Positions 35,745 through 47,763 of a stretch of DNA of 64,000 bases are shown piece by piece (position 1 is the first letter of the stretch; every line of letters begins with the position of its first letter). Both the position numbers and the translations under genes were made by a program. The stretch comes from Ilex aquifolium (taxonomy: Eukaryota > Streptophyta > Magnoliopsida > Aquifoliales > Aquifoliaceae). The DNA lies in contig OX637394.1 of assembly GCA_951799425.1 (NCBI GenBank), positions 12,580,501 through 12,644,500 of the forward strand, read 5' to 3'. The notes under the pieces are model-generated. The model saw only the letters and a list, made by a program, of their open reading frames with translations. It was not told the DNA's origin and did not search any database.

Positions 35745-36866
35745 GAGCATCTCCAACTATGACTCAAATTTAGACTCAAATTTTAGTAAAAAGTTTAATT
35801 TGGTATAGAGTACTTCAATGGACAAACTCAAATATCTACTAAAATCTTTTAAAAAATTCTCTTATTGTCCCAAAACTCTTTTTTTTGTGTCATTCAAATC
35901 ATAATATTTGATAAAATAAATGAAACTTTCATATTTCTCCATAAAAGGGTAATTCAAAAAAAAAAAAATATATATATATATGTATACAACACTACATGGG
36001 AATAAAGAAACCACTTCAGAACTCTAAGATTGTTCTAATTCCTTATCATTTTTTATAAATTCAGATAAAGAAAAAGAAAGAGAATATATATATATTACTA
36101 TTTTGACATGGTCTGGTCTGAAGACACAAAAATATACGTTTTTAACAAAAATAAAAAATTGAAGAAATAAAATGACTATTTTTCTAAATTTGTGGGTAGT
36201 GAAGATTTAAAATTTCAAGAAGAATCGGTGGTCTGAAATTGTACTATCGATAGTGTTTAATTCGAAAAAATCAAAAAAAAAAATTGATGGGTAAGATTAG
36301 AGTTTATATAGTATGAAAGATGGGTGAGATTAATATTTTGAAAAGAGCAATACTACATGGACTTAAAAAGTAGACTTCAAAATTAGATTTGATAATTACA
36401 ACCATTGATTTCACTGTGGGTCCCAACATTTATTAGGACCCACTACCTATTCAATGGTTGGGATTAGCAAGTTTAGTTTTAAGTCTTATTTTTAAGTTCA
36501 TCTAGCATTACTCTTTTTAAAAATATAAGAAATCAAGAAGGCAGAAGATGAAAAGAAAAAAACTTACCTATAGGCCTTGAAATAATTTGTGAAAGTTTTA
36601 GTGGTGTTCAGCGATGGAAATAGCATAGTAAAGAAAGGCAAGAAAAGGCAAAGAACAAGTCGTCAAAAAAGTCTTCTAATTTTGAATAGGTTAAAAAGTT
36701 ACTGTTAGAAATTTGGTATAATATTTGAGTTTGCTTCAATTTGGGTCCAAAGTAAATTTTGTCTTAATTTGATATAGGTTTAAGTCTAAAATTGAAGAAG
36801 TTTTTTAAGGTATTTTGACTTAAATTTAAATTTGAGTCTACATTTGAGTCAATGTTACAGTTGTTC
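35745..36866. mobile_element. Tourist-like (PIF/Harbinger) element, unit 1
   Basis: Terminus GAGCATCTCCAACTATGACT and inverted partner ending GTTGTTC, flanked by TAA at 35742-35744 and 36867-36869. The interior carries ACTCAAATTTGAGT iterations. It has no transposase. The same insertion is at 49836-50937. Confidence 0.8.
36345..36520. mobile_element. Short MITE nested in the Tourist-like element
   Basis: Ends AGAGCAATACTACATGGACT and (reverse) AGAGTAATGCTAGATGAACT form an inverted repeat around about 130 bp. Also present at about 50414-50590. Confidence 0.6.
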
Positions 36867-36869
36867 TAA

Positions 36870-38710
36870 GACTTAGTTGAGTTAAGTTTATAATTAAAAA
36901 ATATTTTTTTTTACTCTCGTGTTGTTTACGTCTAGGGCACCTCACTTTTCTATGGTTTGAAAAACAAACTTCAATAAGAGTGCCCATGTAGCGCAAATGA
37001 AATGATGATGAATGGGTTGCTTTGCTTTGTTGTTAAAGCTATATAGGGACCATGTTTCTTAGGCGTGATAGATAAGTATTGTAAAAGAAAAGGTCAGACA
37101 CCTTCTGGTTTCCACAACAGTATGGATAAAAAGGTTGGAGGAGATGACTTTTTTCTTTTTCTTTTGTTTTTTGTTTTTTGTTTTTGTTTTTGTTTTTGTT
37201 TTTGTTCTTGTCATTAGGCGAGGGTTTGATTTTATTACGTTATCAGTAATATTATTCTAATACTACAGGCATATTCGCTACGATGACAATTCATTCGTCT
37301 AAGTAAATATGTTGCGAGTTTGAAGTTGGGAATCAATCTCTTCAAAGTGGGACTGAGATTTTTTACAATTCATCTCTCAGAAACTTCACTATAACCAAGT
37401 TGGAGCTTTATTTGGTATGTGTTTAAACTCTTCACTGCTCTAATCGTACTGAACTTGTTTGGGGACTGGAGAGCACTGTGGTTTAAGGTCTAATATATAT
37501 GTCTAGAATTCATACTCACTTAAAAGCTTAAGTCTATAGATAATGAGTCCATCAATAATATATTAGAAGATTTTAACTTCTTTTTCTAACTGATATGAAA
37601 TTTTCGCACATGTAATATCCAACAGAACTAATCTAGCCGAGCCCTTTAGATGAGCTACTTAATCAATTTTCCATCAATATGGTTGATGATGCTAAACATT
37701 GGTCACACTGGAAAGCAGGGATGTTAACGTTGGTCGGGGTGTTAAAGACAGATATTGTGGAAGTAATAACCATAATTCTGTGTACCATGAGAAACATGAT
37801 ACCCAAGACGGTAATATTGTAAAATCAGTAAGTAAAATTAGAGATGTAATACAAGAAACGTGATAATTAAATGAGCAATGTGAGCTAAGTATCAAAGTTG
37901 TGATGGTCAAAATGTAATTTCTCCCTTCCTGTAGAACTAAATATTTTTAGACTGACCAATTCTGACTAGTAATCTAAATCGAGTATTGGGACCAGTAATC
38001 CTTCCGGTAACATGCCTTTTTGTAAAGTTATTCAATTCTAAAAATCGCATTACTATATATGTTATTAATTCTTTGGAATTGTCTTAAAGACTTCTAGCTT
38101 TTTCGAATATTCTACCACCAACCACAAATTCAATTAAAGACGAACTAGTAACACTGAGAAACATGGGTGGAGCCACCATTGGACTAGGGAGCACAAGTCC
38201 GTCCTCAATTTTAGACATATTTAATTATGTCCAACCTATTGTTATATTCTTGTTATGTGAAAAAAAAAAAAAAAAAAAAAAATTCTTGTTATGTGAATTA
38301 GGATGAAAATCTTTACCTAATTGATTAACGAAGTTTTTGACCACTGCTATTGGAACCTAATTTCAGTACCTAATATATTGTGACATTAAGTAAAATAGCG
38401 AATCTCAATGTTTCATAAAATTACTATCCATACGATGGTTAGAAGTCATCGGTCCCCACCAACAAAATCCCAAACTAGGTGAAACTAACATTATTCTTAA
38501 CTTTTAGATAAGTTTCGGACATGTTTGAATAAGTTTTGAATATATTATGGTTATTTTGTATTTTTTTAAACTTATAAGATTATTTTATTATTATATAGAA
38601 ATGAGTGTCATTATCTAAGAACCTGTAGAGTCATAAATAGAAATGATTTTATATATAGAAAAAAATATTTGTCGATGGGGTTGATTTGTATAAAGTTTTT
38701 GCTTTCTCTC
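36870..38710. other. Upstream spacer of S28 copy 4
   Basis: No gene seen. It holds a T/G-rich run (TTTTTG)n near 37150-37207, matched by a shorter run at 51650-51685, and the poly(A) retroinsert listed separately. Confidence 0.5.
38246..38297 (+). mobile_element. Poly(A)-only retroinsertion
   Basis: A run of about 21 A residues lies between two copies of ATTCTTGTTATGTGAA (38246-38261 and 38282-38297). Unit 2 has this 16-mer once with no A-run (near 52733). This is what a target-primed retroinsertion consisting almost entirely of tail would leave. Confidence 0.75.
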
Positions 38711-38717
38711 TATATAT
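38711..38717 (+). promoter_or_regulatory. TATA box of S28 copy 4
   Basis: TATATAT lies about 60 bp upstream of the ATG at 38774 and is conserved in unit 2. Confidence 0.45.
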
Positions 38718-38773
38718 GGGCATATTGAAGCCAGTGGAACCAACTTTTGAGGCTCAAAGTGGAGCACTTTGCA

Positions 38774-39465
38774 ATGAAAACTCATACCCTTTCGCACCAA
38801 TTACTGCTGCTTCCTTTGCTTGTCATCATCCTCACAAGCCCTTTTTCTGAAGCAGCCTATAATATTCCAAAGCTCAGTCCTCTCTTTAGAACAGTTCTTC
38901 AAGACCCCAATACCCTATCAGCTTCAATTTAAGGGGACTTTGAGACATTTTTCTACTCTCAAACACTTGATCACTTCAACTATAGACCCGGAAGCTATGC
39001 CACTTTTAAGCAAAGGTATATGATCAATTCCAAAAACTGGGGTGGTGCAAATGAAAGTACACCAATCTTTGCTTATCTTGGTGCAGAAGCACCTTTAGAT
39101 GAGGATCTGACTGGTATTGAGTTTCTCAAAGAAAATTCTCCTCGCTTTAAAGCACTTCAAATTTATATAGAGGTAATGTTTCTCTCTTTTTTTTTTTAAT
39201 AATAAAAAATCGTCTCAGTCATGTGTTCACTGAATTCATAATTTTACTCCGCCTCCCATATATTGTTTGGGTGTCATGACCTTTTTTGGCATAAATATAA
39301 TAATTAAGAAAAAAAACAAACTCTCTACATCATCCTAGCTACTTGTGATCAAAATCTTACATATGCTAACTCTGGTTTTTTCCTCAGCATCGGTACTTTG
39401 GAGAATCGATTCCATTCGGATCAATGGAGGCTACCATAAAAAATGATAGTATTCGTGGCTATTTT
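38774..39465 (+). pseudogene. Serine carboxypeptidase S28, copy 4, truncated
   Basis: Exon 1 is 38774-39172 and the first 78 bp of exon 2 are 39388-39465 ([20 protein letters not shown]). A signal peptide (MKTHTLSHQLLLLPLLVIIL) and TLDHFNYRP are recognisable. An in-frame TAA lies in exon 1 near 38932, where copy 5 has TCA. Exon 2 is interrupted after GGCTATTTT by a copia element, and exons 3-9 are not found anywhere to the right in this unit. All three catalytic residues are therefore lost. Dead. Confidence 0.92.
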
Positions 39466-42400
39466 TGTTGTTTGTGGTATTCCAAATATAATAAAATCAT
39501 TTATTGAAATTTCGGATTTGAAACATGTAATGTAAATTAAAACAGTAACAATCAAATGCGAAACAGTTACACATAAATAGTCTTACACGAAAAGTTACAC
39601 AAAAGAGTTACACGAAAGAGTTACACGTAACTGTTTGTATAACCAATATAAATACTGACCCGATTGCAGAACAGGAACTGTTATTGAACTTTAGGTAGAC
39701 CAAGGCTAGTGTTTGACAATATGTCCATAAGACAGATTTCGCCCCCACATACGGTGTTTATGGAATATCAAGCGTCTGCCTCCCAGGATACAATGATTTT
39801 TACACGAGCAGAAGTAACACTCCAATATACTCGTCCAGCGAACCAAAAATTGTGTTGTGTACTCTCTAAATGCTGATTGTCTTAATGCTGAAATGCAATG
39901 CACAATTGTCTGCCTTAACTCTGAATATGACTGATGTATGAATTGAATGCAGAATGGCAATGAGCTTGGGTATTTATAGACACTTTGGTGACTTTCCGGA
40001 CAGCCACCATACTAAAAGACACAACCCAGTATAAATAGCCACAACTTAATGCAAGCTAGAAGACACCACTTGTGTAACTGTTCTCTATGAACAGACACAA
40101 CTCAATTTCGGACTTGAGGGAAGCAAAATCCGAACTAGTGCCCAATTAATTTCGGATCCAACAGGTACCAAAACTTAATTTCGGATTAAGAAATTCTCGC
40201 CCAATTAATTAAATGAATTTTCTCCAAAAAAATAAGGCTTGGTCTAAAACACACCCACACCCACACCTGAGCCGGGCCGGGTCGGGTCGTGGCGTGGCAG
40301 GCGGGCGGCTCACGCGCGTGTGTGTGGTAAAACCGAAGACATGTAGGTGCTCGCTCCACTCATAAAACTGTGGTACCCCTTGGGGCCCAATCTCATAGAG
40401 CAAACTTGACTTATATATGTCTATGTAGAACTTCTTCCTCAACCAATGTGGAATTGGTGTCAAATTCCATATTACACAACCTTTATTTTTATATTTCAAG
40501 AGAGTCACTTTGGAGTTTTTTTCTCATTCAATTCTTACTCGATTTGAGCAAGTGAATATACTACATTATTCTCCTCACGAAGTAGAATATGGACCCACGA
40601 AAATTTATTCGAAACAACGAACGGGTCCCACTTTAATTTAGGCTCAAAGTCGACCAAAAATTCAGTTTTTATACTTAAAAAACTGTTTTGGTCCAACAAT
40701 CCCCCACATGAATGAAAAATTGGCTGTTAGTATGCAAATGATAATGCTGACACACTATAGAGAGTACATCTTTGGAAAGATCGTGCATCGAAATAGGTAG
40801 TTTTTAGTCTTAAACCTTCCCTAGTGAAAGTCCATTGGACTTACCGGCTAAATAGTGAACGTGATATCTTGAACTATTCAGTTGTTTGATAAATCAGATC
40901 AAATAGACTTCACACAGTCTCTTTCCTAACACAATTGGTTCTCATGATTGTGTTCATTTTGGCCATGAACAACTCCTGATTTTCATGAGTGCTTTAGAAA
41001 ATTCAGCCTTTATAAATCCTCACAGAAACGGCCCTTTCACACCCATATAGATGACTCCTATTAGGAATATCCTACAATATACCACTTGGATTTTTCAAGG
41101 TATAAGAGTCATTAAAAGCATAGTTTATCCCAAAAATATCTGTAGGCAGCACTAAGTTATCATATGAATAGGTATGAGAGATTATCTCCTTAGTGCTTCT
41201 TTTGAATCACGCATAATTCGGTTGTCCCTTTGAACCTAGATCTTGGGATCTCCAGTCAATTAGGTTGGGTTGCCATTAAGGTGATTCTTGTGTCATAGGC
41301 TTTAGTCTCATTCCCCTCGATGTGCAATTTATTTGCTCTCTCGTCAAACCTTTAGTAAGCGGATCCGCTAGATTACCCTTTGATTTTATATGATCAATAG
41401 ATATAATCTCATTTGAGAGCAATTACCTAACGGTATTATGTCTACGACGTATATGTCTAGACTTATCATTGTACATGTCACTTTGTGCCCTACCAATTAT
41501 AAATTGGCTATCACAATGTATACAAATTGCTGGCATAGGTTTAGGCCATATTGGAATATCCTCTAGAAATTGGTGAAGCCACTCAGCTTCCTCTCCTGCT
41601 TTATCTAAAGCAATAAATTCAAATTCCATTGTAGATCTGACAATACACGTTTGCTTAGAGAATTTCCAAGATACAGCTGTACCATCAAGTGTAAAAATAT
41701 AACCACTTGTGGATTTTGTATCCTTCATATCAGATATACAGTTTGCATCACTATACCCTTCAAGTACAGCTGGATATCTTGTATAATGCAATCCAAAATT
41801 CAAGATATATCTTAGATATCTAAGAACCCTGATAATTGTCTTTCAATGGTCTACTCCCGGATTACTCGTATATCTACTCAATTTACTAACTGAGTATATT
41901 ATATCCGGTCTAGTGCAGTTCATGACATACATTAGACTGTCAATGATACGAGAGTATTTCAATTGTGATATGTTTTGGCCAGTTTTTTTAGACAAATGAA
42001 GATTTATATCAATTGGTGTTCTAGCAATGCTGCTTTCATCTTTCTCGAACTTCTCAAGTATTTTCTCAATATAATGTGATTGAAATAATATAAGTCCACC
42101 AGATATTGTAGAAATTTTAATTCCAAGTATAACATCTGCAACACCCAAATCTTTCATGTCAAACTTACTGGACTACATTTTCTTGGTAGTTGTAATAATA
42201 TTATTATTACTACATAAAATAAGCATATCATCCACATATAGGCAAACAATGACATATCCATTATTTGTGTCTTTGACATAGACACATTTATCATATTCAT
42301 TAAATGTGAAACCATTTGACATCATTACCTTGTCAAATTTTTCATGCCACTTTTTTTTGTGCTTGCTTTAAACCATAAAGTGATTTAACAAGTCTACACA

Positions 42401-43369
42401 CCTTCTTCTCTTGTCCCCGAAAAACGAACCCTTCGGGTTGGTTCATATAAATTTCCTCATTTTAGTCACCATTTAAGAAAGTTATTTTCACATCCATTTG
42501 GTGTATCTCAAGATTATGCAACGCTACAATAGCTATGAGCATACGAACAGATGTTATTCTCGTGATAGGAGAATATGTATCAAAGTAATCAAAACATTCC
42601 TTTTGTTTGTAATTTTTAGCTACAAGTTTAGCCTTGTACTTATCAATTGATCCACCAGTTTTCATTTTCCTCTTGAAAATCCATTTATACCCCAATGGTT
42701 TACTTCATGGAGGAAGATCTACCAACTCCCATGTATAATTTTGCATGATGGATTCAATTTCACTGGTTACAGCTTCTTTCCACATAGGTGCTTCAGGAGT
42801 GGATATCGCTTCATTGAAACTTTGAGGCTTATTTTCTAACAAATATGTTAGAAAATCTGGACCACAGGACTTGGAAGTCCTTGCCCTCTTACTGCGTCTA
42901 AGTGTCTCTTCACTTTCTTCATTTATAGACTCATGATCTATATTATTAGTCGAAGTATCATGAGTTTTTTTAAAAGAACTCACATCACATGCATTTTTAT
43001 TAGGAAAGACATTTTCAAAGAATGATGCATTTCTTGACTCAATGATTGTATTGACATGTATATCAGGAATATCATATTTATGCACTAGAAAACGATATGC
43101 ACTGCTATTTATTACATAACCAATAAATATACAATCAATAGTCTTATGTCATATTTTAATCCTTTTGGAAATAGGAACCATCACCTTAGCCAAACACCCC
43201 ACACTTTTAAATATTTGTAGGAAGGACTCCGACCTTTCCATAATTCATAAAGGGTTTTGTCTAACTTCTTGTGGGTAGTCTATTTAAAATATAATTTGCT
43301 GAAAGCAAAGTTTCCCTCCACAAGTTCTGAGGTAATCCCAAACTAATCAGAAGTTTGGTGAATAATACA
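39466..43369 (-). mobile_element. Ty1/copia remnant, unit 1
   Basis: Reverse-oriented fossil inserted in S28 exon 2. The 3' LTR is 39466-40698 (TGTTG...CAACA on the + strand, 1,233 bp), followed by a purine-rich tract complement (ATCCCCCACATG). RNase H lies at about 41423-41803, reverse transcriptase about 41843-42695, linker about 42705-43085, and the end of integrase about 43140-43365. The gag, protease, most of integrase and 5' LTR are missing. It is broken in several places. Confidence 0.88.
41423..42695 (-). pseudogene. Copia RT-RNase H region, unit 1 (fossil)
   Basis: Reverse transcriptase motifs typical of copia (LEIHQMDVKITFLNGD; YSRIIDSLMYVMNCTRPDI) and RNase H ([28 protein letters not shown]) are recognisable. 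The region has multiple breaks and is not functional. Confidence 0.88.
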
Positions 43370-44198
43370 TGTCAAATCGTTTATCACACGTTTACCCGTT
43401 TAAATAAAATTAATATAATAATAAATTAATAATTATTTTAAAAAATTAGCCAGAAAAAAGATGTAAAGAAATCAATACAAAAAAAAAAGAAAAAAAAAAT
43501 AAAGCAGTAGTTTAAAGACAAAATGAGGGGAGATAGGGAGATGGGGAGCAGTTCAAAGACAAAGACAAACCAATGACTTTTATTTTTGTCCCACATCGGC
43601 AAATGAGGTGAGATGGGGAGGGCTGACTTGCCTATAAAAGACAGTTGCCTCTTGCCTTTTTTTTTTTAGCCTTAAAGTTTGATTTTTATGTTAGATTTGA
43701 CTAGAAATTCCTCTTTTTTTAGGTAAGTGCAACTGACAGTAAAAAAAATTGAGTAAGAAAAGTAGAGTGTTAAAATTTGTTGATATAATTTTTTTAAAAT
43801 TAAACGGGTTAAACGAGTCGTGTCGTGTTACCCGTTTATAAAATTTGTTTATTTGTTATTTGGCGTCAAAAATATGTTAGTTGCAAAAAATGTACCTTGA
43901 TTTTCAGCGACAAATATTATGTCATCACCAAAGAGAAAAAATATGACCATAATATAATTTCTTTTGGCAATGAAATTTTTTTTGTGACAAGTAGATGAAT
44001 TTTTAAGCGACTAAGTTTTTTGTCACTAATAATCTACTTTAGCGACGATACTTTAGTTGATCGTCAAAAACTTTCAGTGGCGAGCCTGTCACGACAAATT
44101 GGCGACCTAATTTTTTTGTCGCAGAAAACTTTTAACGACGAATTATTCATTTTTAGCGACGACTTTTTTTGCCGCTAAAAAACAATTTTCTTGTAGTG
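43370..44198. mobile_element. CACTA (EnSpm)-type element, right end only, unit 1
   Basis: Ends TTTTCTTGTAGTG, the complement of the plant CACTACAAGAAAA terminus, preceded by many CGACGAAATTTTTAGCG-like subterminal iterations. It is followed by TGT (44199-44201), and the uninterrupted site at 16041-16050 reads GTGTAGAACA, fitting a 3-bp TGT duplication. The left part abuts the copia remnant, so the left terminus is gone. No transposase. Confidence 0.75.
43588..43640 (+). promoter_or_regulatory. snRNA-type promoter motif pair (USE + TATA), unit 1
   Basis: GTCCCACATCG at 43588-43598 matches the plant U-snRNA upstream sequence element (RTCCCACATCG). TATAAAAG begins at 43633, 34 bp after it, close to the spacing known for plant snRNA genes. 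A T-run follows about 20 bp further on. No snRNA body is recognised, so it may be a repeat-borne promoter. Confidence 0.5.
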
Positions 44199-44788
44199 TG
44201 TAGAACAAAAAGTATAAGGTGAGCACAATTAGATATATATATATTTATGAAATAATATTTTGAATATCCATCGGTCTTTTACTAACTCTTTCAATGATTT
44301 CATATGTTGACGATGACATGATATTATCAATCTAACGAATTTTTAATTGTAATAGAGACGATTGTTGATAATTTTGGATGTTTTGTTGGTGGGTTGATGA
44401 TTTAAATTATGAAGGATGTGAATCACTAAGCAAGAGTCGTGTGGAAAAAAATGTAAGCCGAAGAGAGAAAGTTGGTGTGGTGTAGTCTTGTGGAAGAAGG
44501 AATGTTATGTGGCACAAAAAATGCACATAAATAATTGAATAGTTGAATGGCAGCAGAATAAGAAGAAGAAGGGGGCTTTTTAAATTTTTGGATAAGTCAT
44601 TATTGTCTTCCAATCAACATAAATAATAAAAATAATAATTATTTCAGTAACCTAGTTGACACGCGGCCAGAATGCAACTCAAACCCAATCAAACAATCAA
44701 TTTAATTAGTTGGAATCTGACTTTGAGACCGATAGAGGCTTTGTCTCAATTGGCATAGGACCCACCTTCTAATTCCATGCTAGATGAG

Positions 44789-45509
44789 TAAGGGTGTTCA
44801 CTTTACCCTACGGGTAAGAAATATAGTCTTTTGTCTTCCTACCCAATACTTTGCAGAAAAAATTTTTCTTGGCTTACCCTACCCAATCAGGTGTGGTATT
44901 CCTACCCGATTAATCGGGTAGGAAGTCGGGTAAACACTTTTATAGCTGTTAATTTTTGGATCATTTTAACAATTCAATTAAACAACATGCACCAATTTAA
45001 CAACACAATAAATCAAAAACACTAAAATATAAAACAACTATAACAACAATTACAATAAAATACAAGAAACATGAATATCAATCCATCATAATTGTTACAC
45101 AAATACAATAACAATTATTTTAAGTTTAAACCATATGAAACACATTAAAATCATAACTACTCTAATATATCACTAGTTGACCACAAATTATGTAACCTAC
45201 ACAAAAAACAAGTCCATGTTTTACCAACTCAAACATCCACAACAATAACAATGTTATAATATAAATTATACCACACAAATACTCTTATAATTACTAAAAA
45301 AATATAAAAAAGTTAAATATATTTTTTGCGGGTAGGGTAGGGTAGGAATGCGAAAATTGATGGGAATTCCGCATTCCTAACCGATTTAATCGGAAGACCA
45401 AAAACCCTTCCACATTCCTACCCGATTTTTACGGCTAGCCGTTCAATAGGGTATGGTAGGGTCGGGTAGGATCGAAAATTGCGGCCAATCGAAAATTTGA
45501 ACACCCCTA
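44789..45509. mobile_element. hAT-like element present only in D2
   Basis: Ends TAAGGGTGTTCA and, inverted, TAGGGGTGTTCA. Flanks TAGATGAG (44781-44788) and TCTATGAG (45510-45517) form an imperfect 8-bp duplication. D1 and D3 have the single uninterrupted TCTATGAGTTC. The interior carries GGGTAGGGTAGG/CCTACCCG iterations and no transposase. Confidence 0.85.
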
Positions 45510-45683
45510 TCTATGAGTTCATTAATTAAAAGTTTATCATTTCTAAAGTTGGGTACTTTTGCAATTAATTCTCTCATGTTCCAATTCCGACAAATTGCTT
45601 CTTTATTTTTTAAAAGTTTCCCTCCTGCTAAATTAATTGATGAAGTGGACAAAGAATATAAAATTTCAAAAACAACCTTCCTT

Positions 45684-45820
45684 CTTTTTTTTTTTCAACG
45701 GTCAGAAGTTTTGACCAATTTATGCCTACTTCGTCCTTTCTCACTTTGGTCAAAAGCATGATATCAACACCGGGATTAAGATATTCATGAAGGATAAATC
45801 TCTCATGATCTAACAACCTT
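45684..45820 (-). mobile_element. SINE fragment in D2
   Basis: Same reverse-oriented SINE body with T-run (45684-45695) as in D1 and D3. Confidence 0.6.
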
Positions 45821-45944
45821 AGTATCCTTGATCATTTGTTGATTTTTTTTTCCTATTTCTCAATTTCCAACTCTAATATATATATATATATTGTGTCCTC
45901 CATTTGTCTCTCATAGTAATGTCATCGCCCCCAAAACTATGGCT

Positions 45945-46237
45945 AGGGTTGATAATCGGATCGAGGATTGACTGAAATTCGACTCATACAAGATTTCACT
46001 CGAACTTGGTTTGTGTTGAATAGAAAAGCTTAGGTCGTACTTGCAAAACTCGACTCGTTTATATATAAAATAGTCGAGCTATATGAGTTTGGCTTGGGTT
46101 CTGTTCGTTTTTGCCTCAACTTAGACTCGACTCATTTTCAAAACGAGCCGAACTTGAATAATTTTTACACTAGTTTAGAAAAACAAGTTCGGCAAATTTG
46201 ACTCGAACTCTCAAACCTTGACTTGATTATCAACCCT
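45945..46237. mobile_element. Mutator-like MITE in D2
   Basis: Orthologous to 19113-19406. Flanks AACTATGGCT and AACTACAGCT agree at 8 of 10 positions. Confidence 0.6.
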
Positions 46238-46952
46238 AACTACAGCTCCTCAAGAAACCATAGCTTCAATCCTTGGCTCTCAATGCAAAATTCTTCAATT
46301 TGATAGGAGGGTTCACATGGAAAAAGGTACACACACAAGGTCTTATATGGTATGTTTGCGTGTGGGGTTACCATTACAATGGTATTGTCATGGTGCAAGG
46401 AATGTTAAAGAGAGAAGGAGGGCCATTTTTTTTTCCCGGGAGAAAAGAGTGAAATTTCAGTGCAATGAGAAATGGGCTTTTTGTCGGAGAGGAAAGGAGA
46501 AAAGGGAAAGAGTGTTAAATTTCAAAACTGAAAGAGTTGACAATCGTTTGCCATAGTTTATTTTTGAAAGAATTTTAAATCACGTGGTTAGTTTTTTGTC
46601 ACTTTTGATGGTTGGATATTACTAATAAGAGTTAATTGAAACAATATTCAAAGTGTAGGGGGATAATTTCTTTAGAATGGATAAAATTGAGAGAGTTAAT
46701 TATAAAATTACCAAAAGTTAGAGGGAGGAAATTGTAAATTAACCATAAATGTGACGAATGCAAAGAAAAAGGAGGAGGATGTTGTTAGTAGTGAACTGCA
46801 CTATTTAATGTAGTTGGCGAAGCCCCTTTGAACAATTTGAAACCACAAACAACTTACCAGAAAACATATATAATTGGAAGTTGGAACTAAGAATATTGAA
46901 TAAATCAACAACAAGACTTTTGCATTTTTGTCAAGTCAACGGCGACTAAGCC

Positions 46953-47763
46953 AACACCAAAATGATGGGTTTCTAACAGTGTTTCAGACATCAGATCCGC
47001 CGGAAAGTCCGTTTTCCTTTCATACAAAGATTTCAGACTCGGTCCGGACTAGGTTATCGAATAAAATTTTTTTTATTGTGCATTCAAATTTTATTATTCT
47101 AATAGATATTTTTATAAATTTTATGGGTCATTTTATAATTAAAAAAATTATTATTTTTGTGAGTAATTTATCACATTTGTGAGTATTTTTATCACTGTTA
47201 TGGTAATTATTTTTACCATTTTTCTCCCTTCTTTTTTTTGGTTCAATTGTCAGGGGTGTCCCGGTCAGTTTACTCGTACCTCGAATAATCATCTCCTGGT
47301 CCGGTTACAGACAGATCATAAACGCCAAAATTAGGATATTCATGACGGATAAATTTCTAAGGAGTTGTCAAGATTCGAACTCAGGACGTTCGGGTTTACA
47401 ATTCGTCCCACTTTTCTTCGGTTTATCATTTTTTTGGGTGATTTACCAAATTTATAGGTGTTTTTACCAATCGTGATTACTATTTTTATCACTTTTTTTT
47501 AGTACCATAATAGTGATAAAAAAAACTCACAAAAATGATAAAATTCGGTATACCAAAATTTTCTTTTTTACCACAATAGACAAGTCTCCAAATGATAGGT
47601 CAGACTACGGTACCAATTTTTTTTTAGGATATCATAAATGTTATTTTTAACAGATCACAACATGACACACGCAAAGTTTTGTACATTTTATTATTTTTTT
47701 ATATTATTAATTTTTAAAATCGCCAGCCACAAATAAATTAATACAAATTCAATGATTTCATAA
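46953..47763. other. Segment present in unit 1 but not unit 2
   Basis: After AAGTCAACGGCGACT, D2 continues with about 690 bp lacking in D3, which goes straight to TTTTTAACCGATCACAACAT. It contains a SINE (47231-47413). I cannot tell insertion in unit 1 from deletion in unit 2, as no terminal repeats are evident. Confidence 0.5.
47231..47413 (-). mobile_element. tRNA-derived SINE copy
   Basis: In reverse, it has a B-box-like GAGTTCGAATC, a body similar to 13-172 (ACGAATTGTAAACCCGAACG and CGTCATGAATATCCTAATTT) and an A-tail represented by the T-run at 47231-47239. The tRNA head is shortened. Confidence 0.6.

Larger units (their letters stand above)
44199..46925. repeat. Block D, copy D2
   Basis: Collinear with D1 and D3. 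It contains a private hAT-like insert, a SINE fragment and the shared Mutator-like MITE. No gene is called. Confidence 0.85.

Noticed and set aside
39466-40698. Copia LTR as a possible alternative promoter for the S28 stubs
   Set aside because: The element is reverse-oriented and lies downstream of exon 1; nothing in the sequence supports transcription into the stub.
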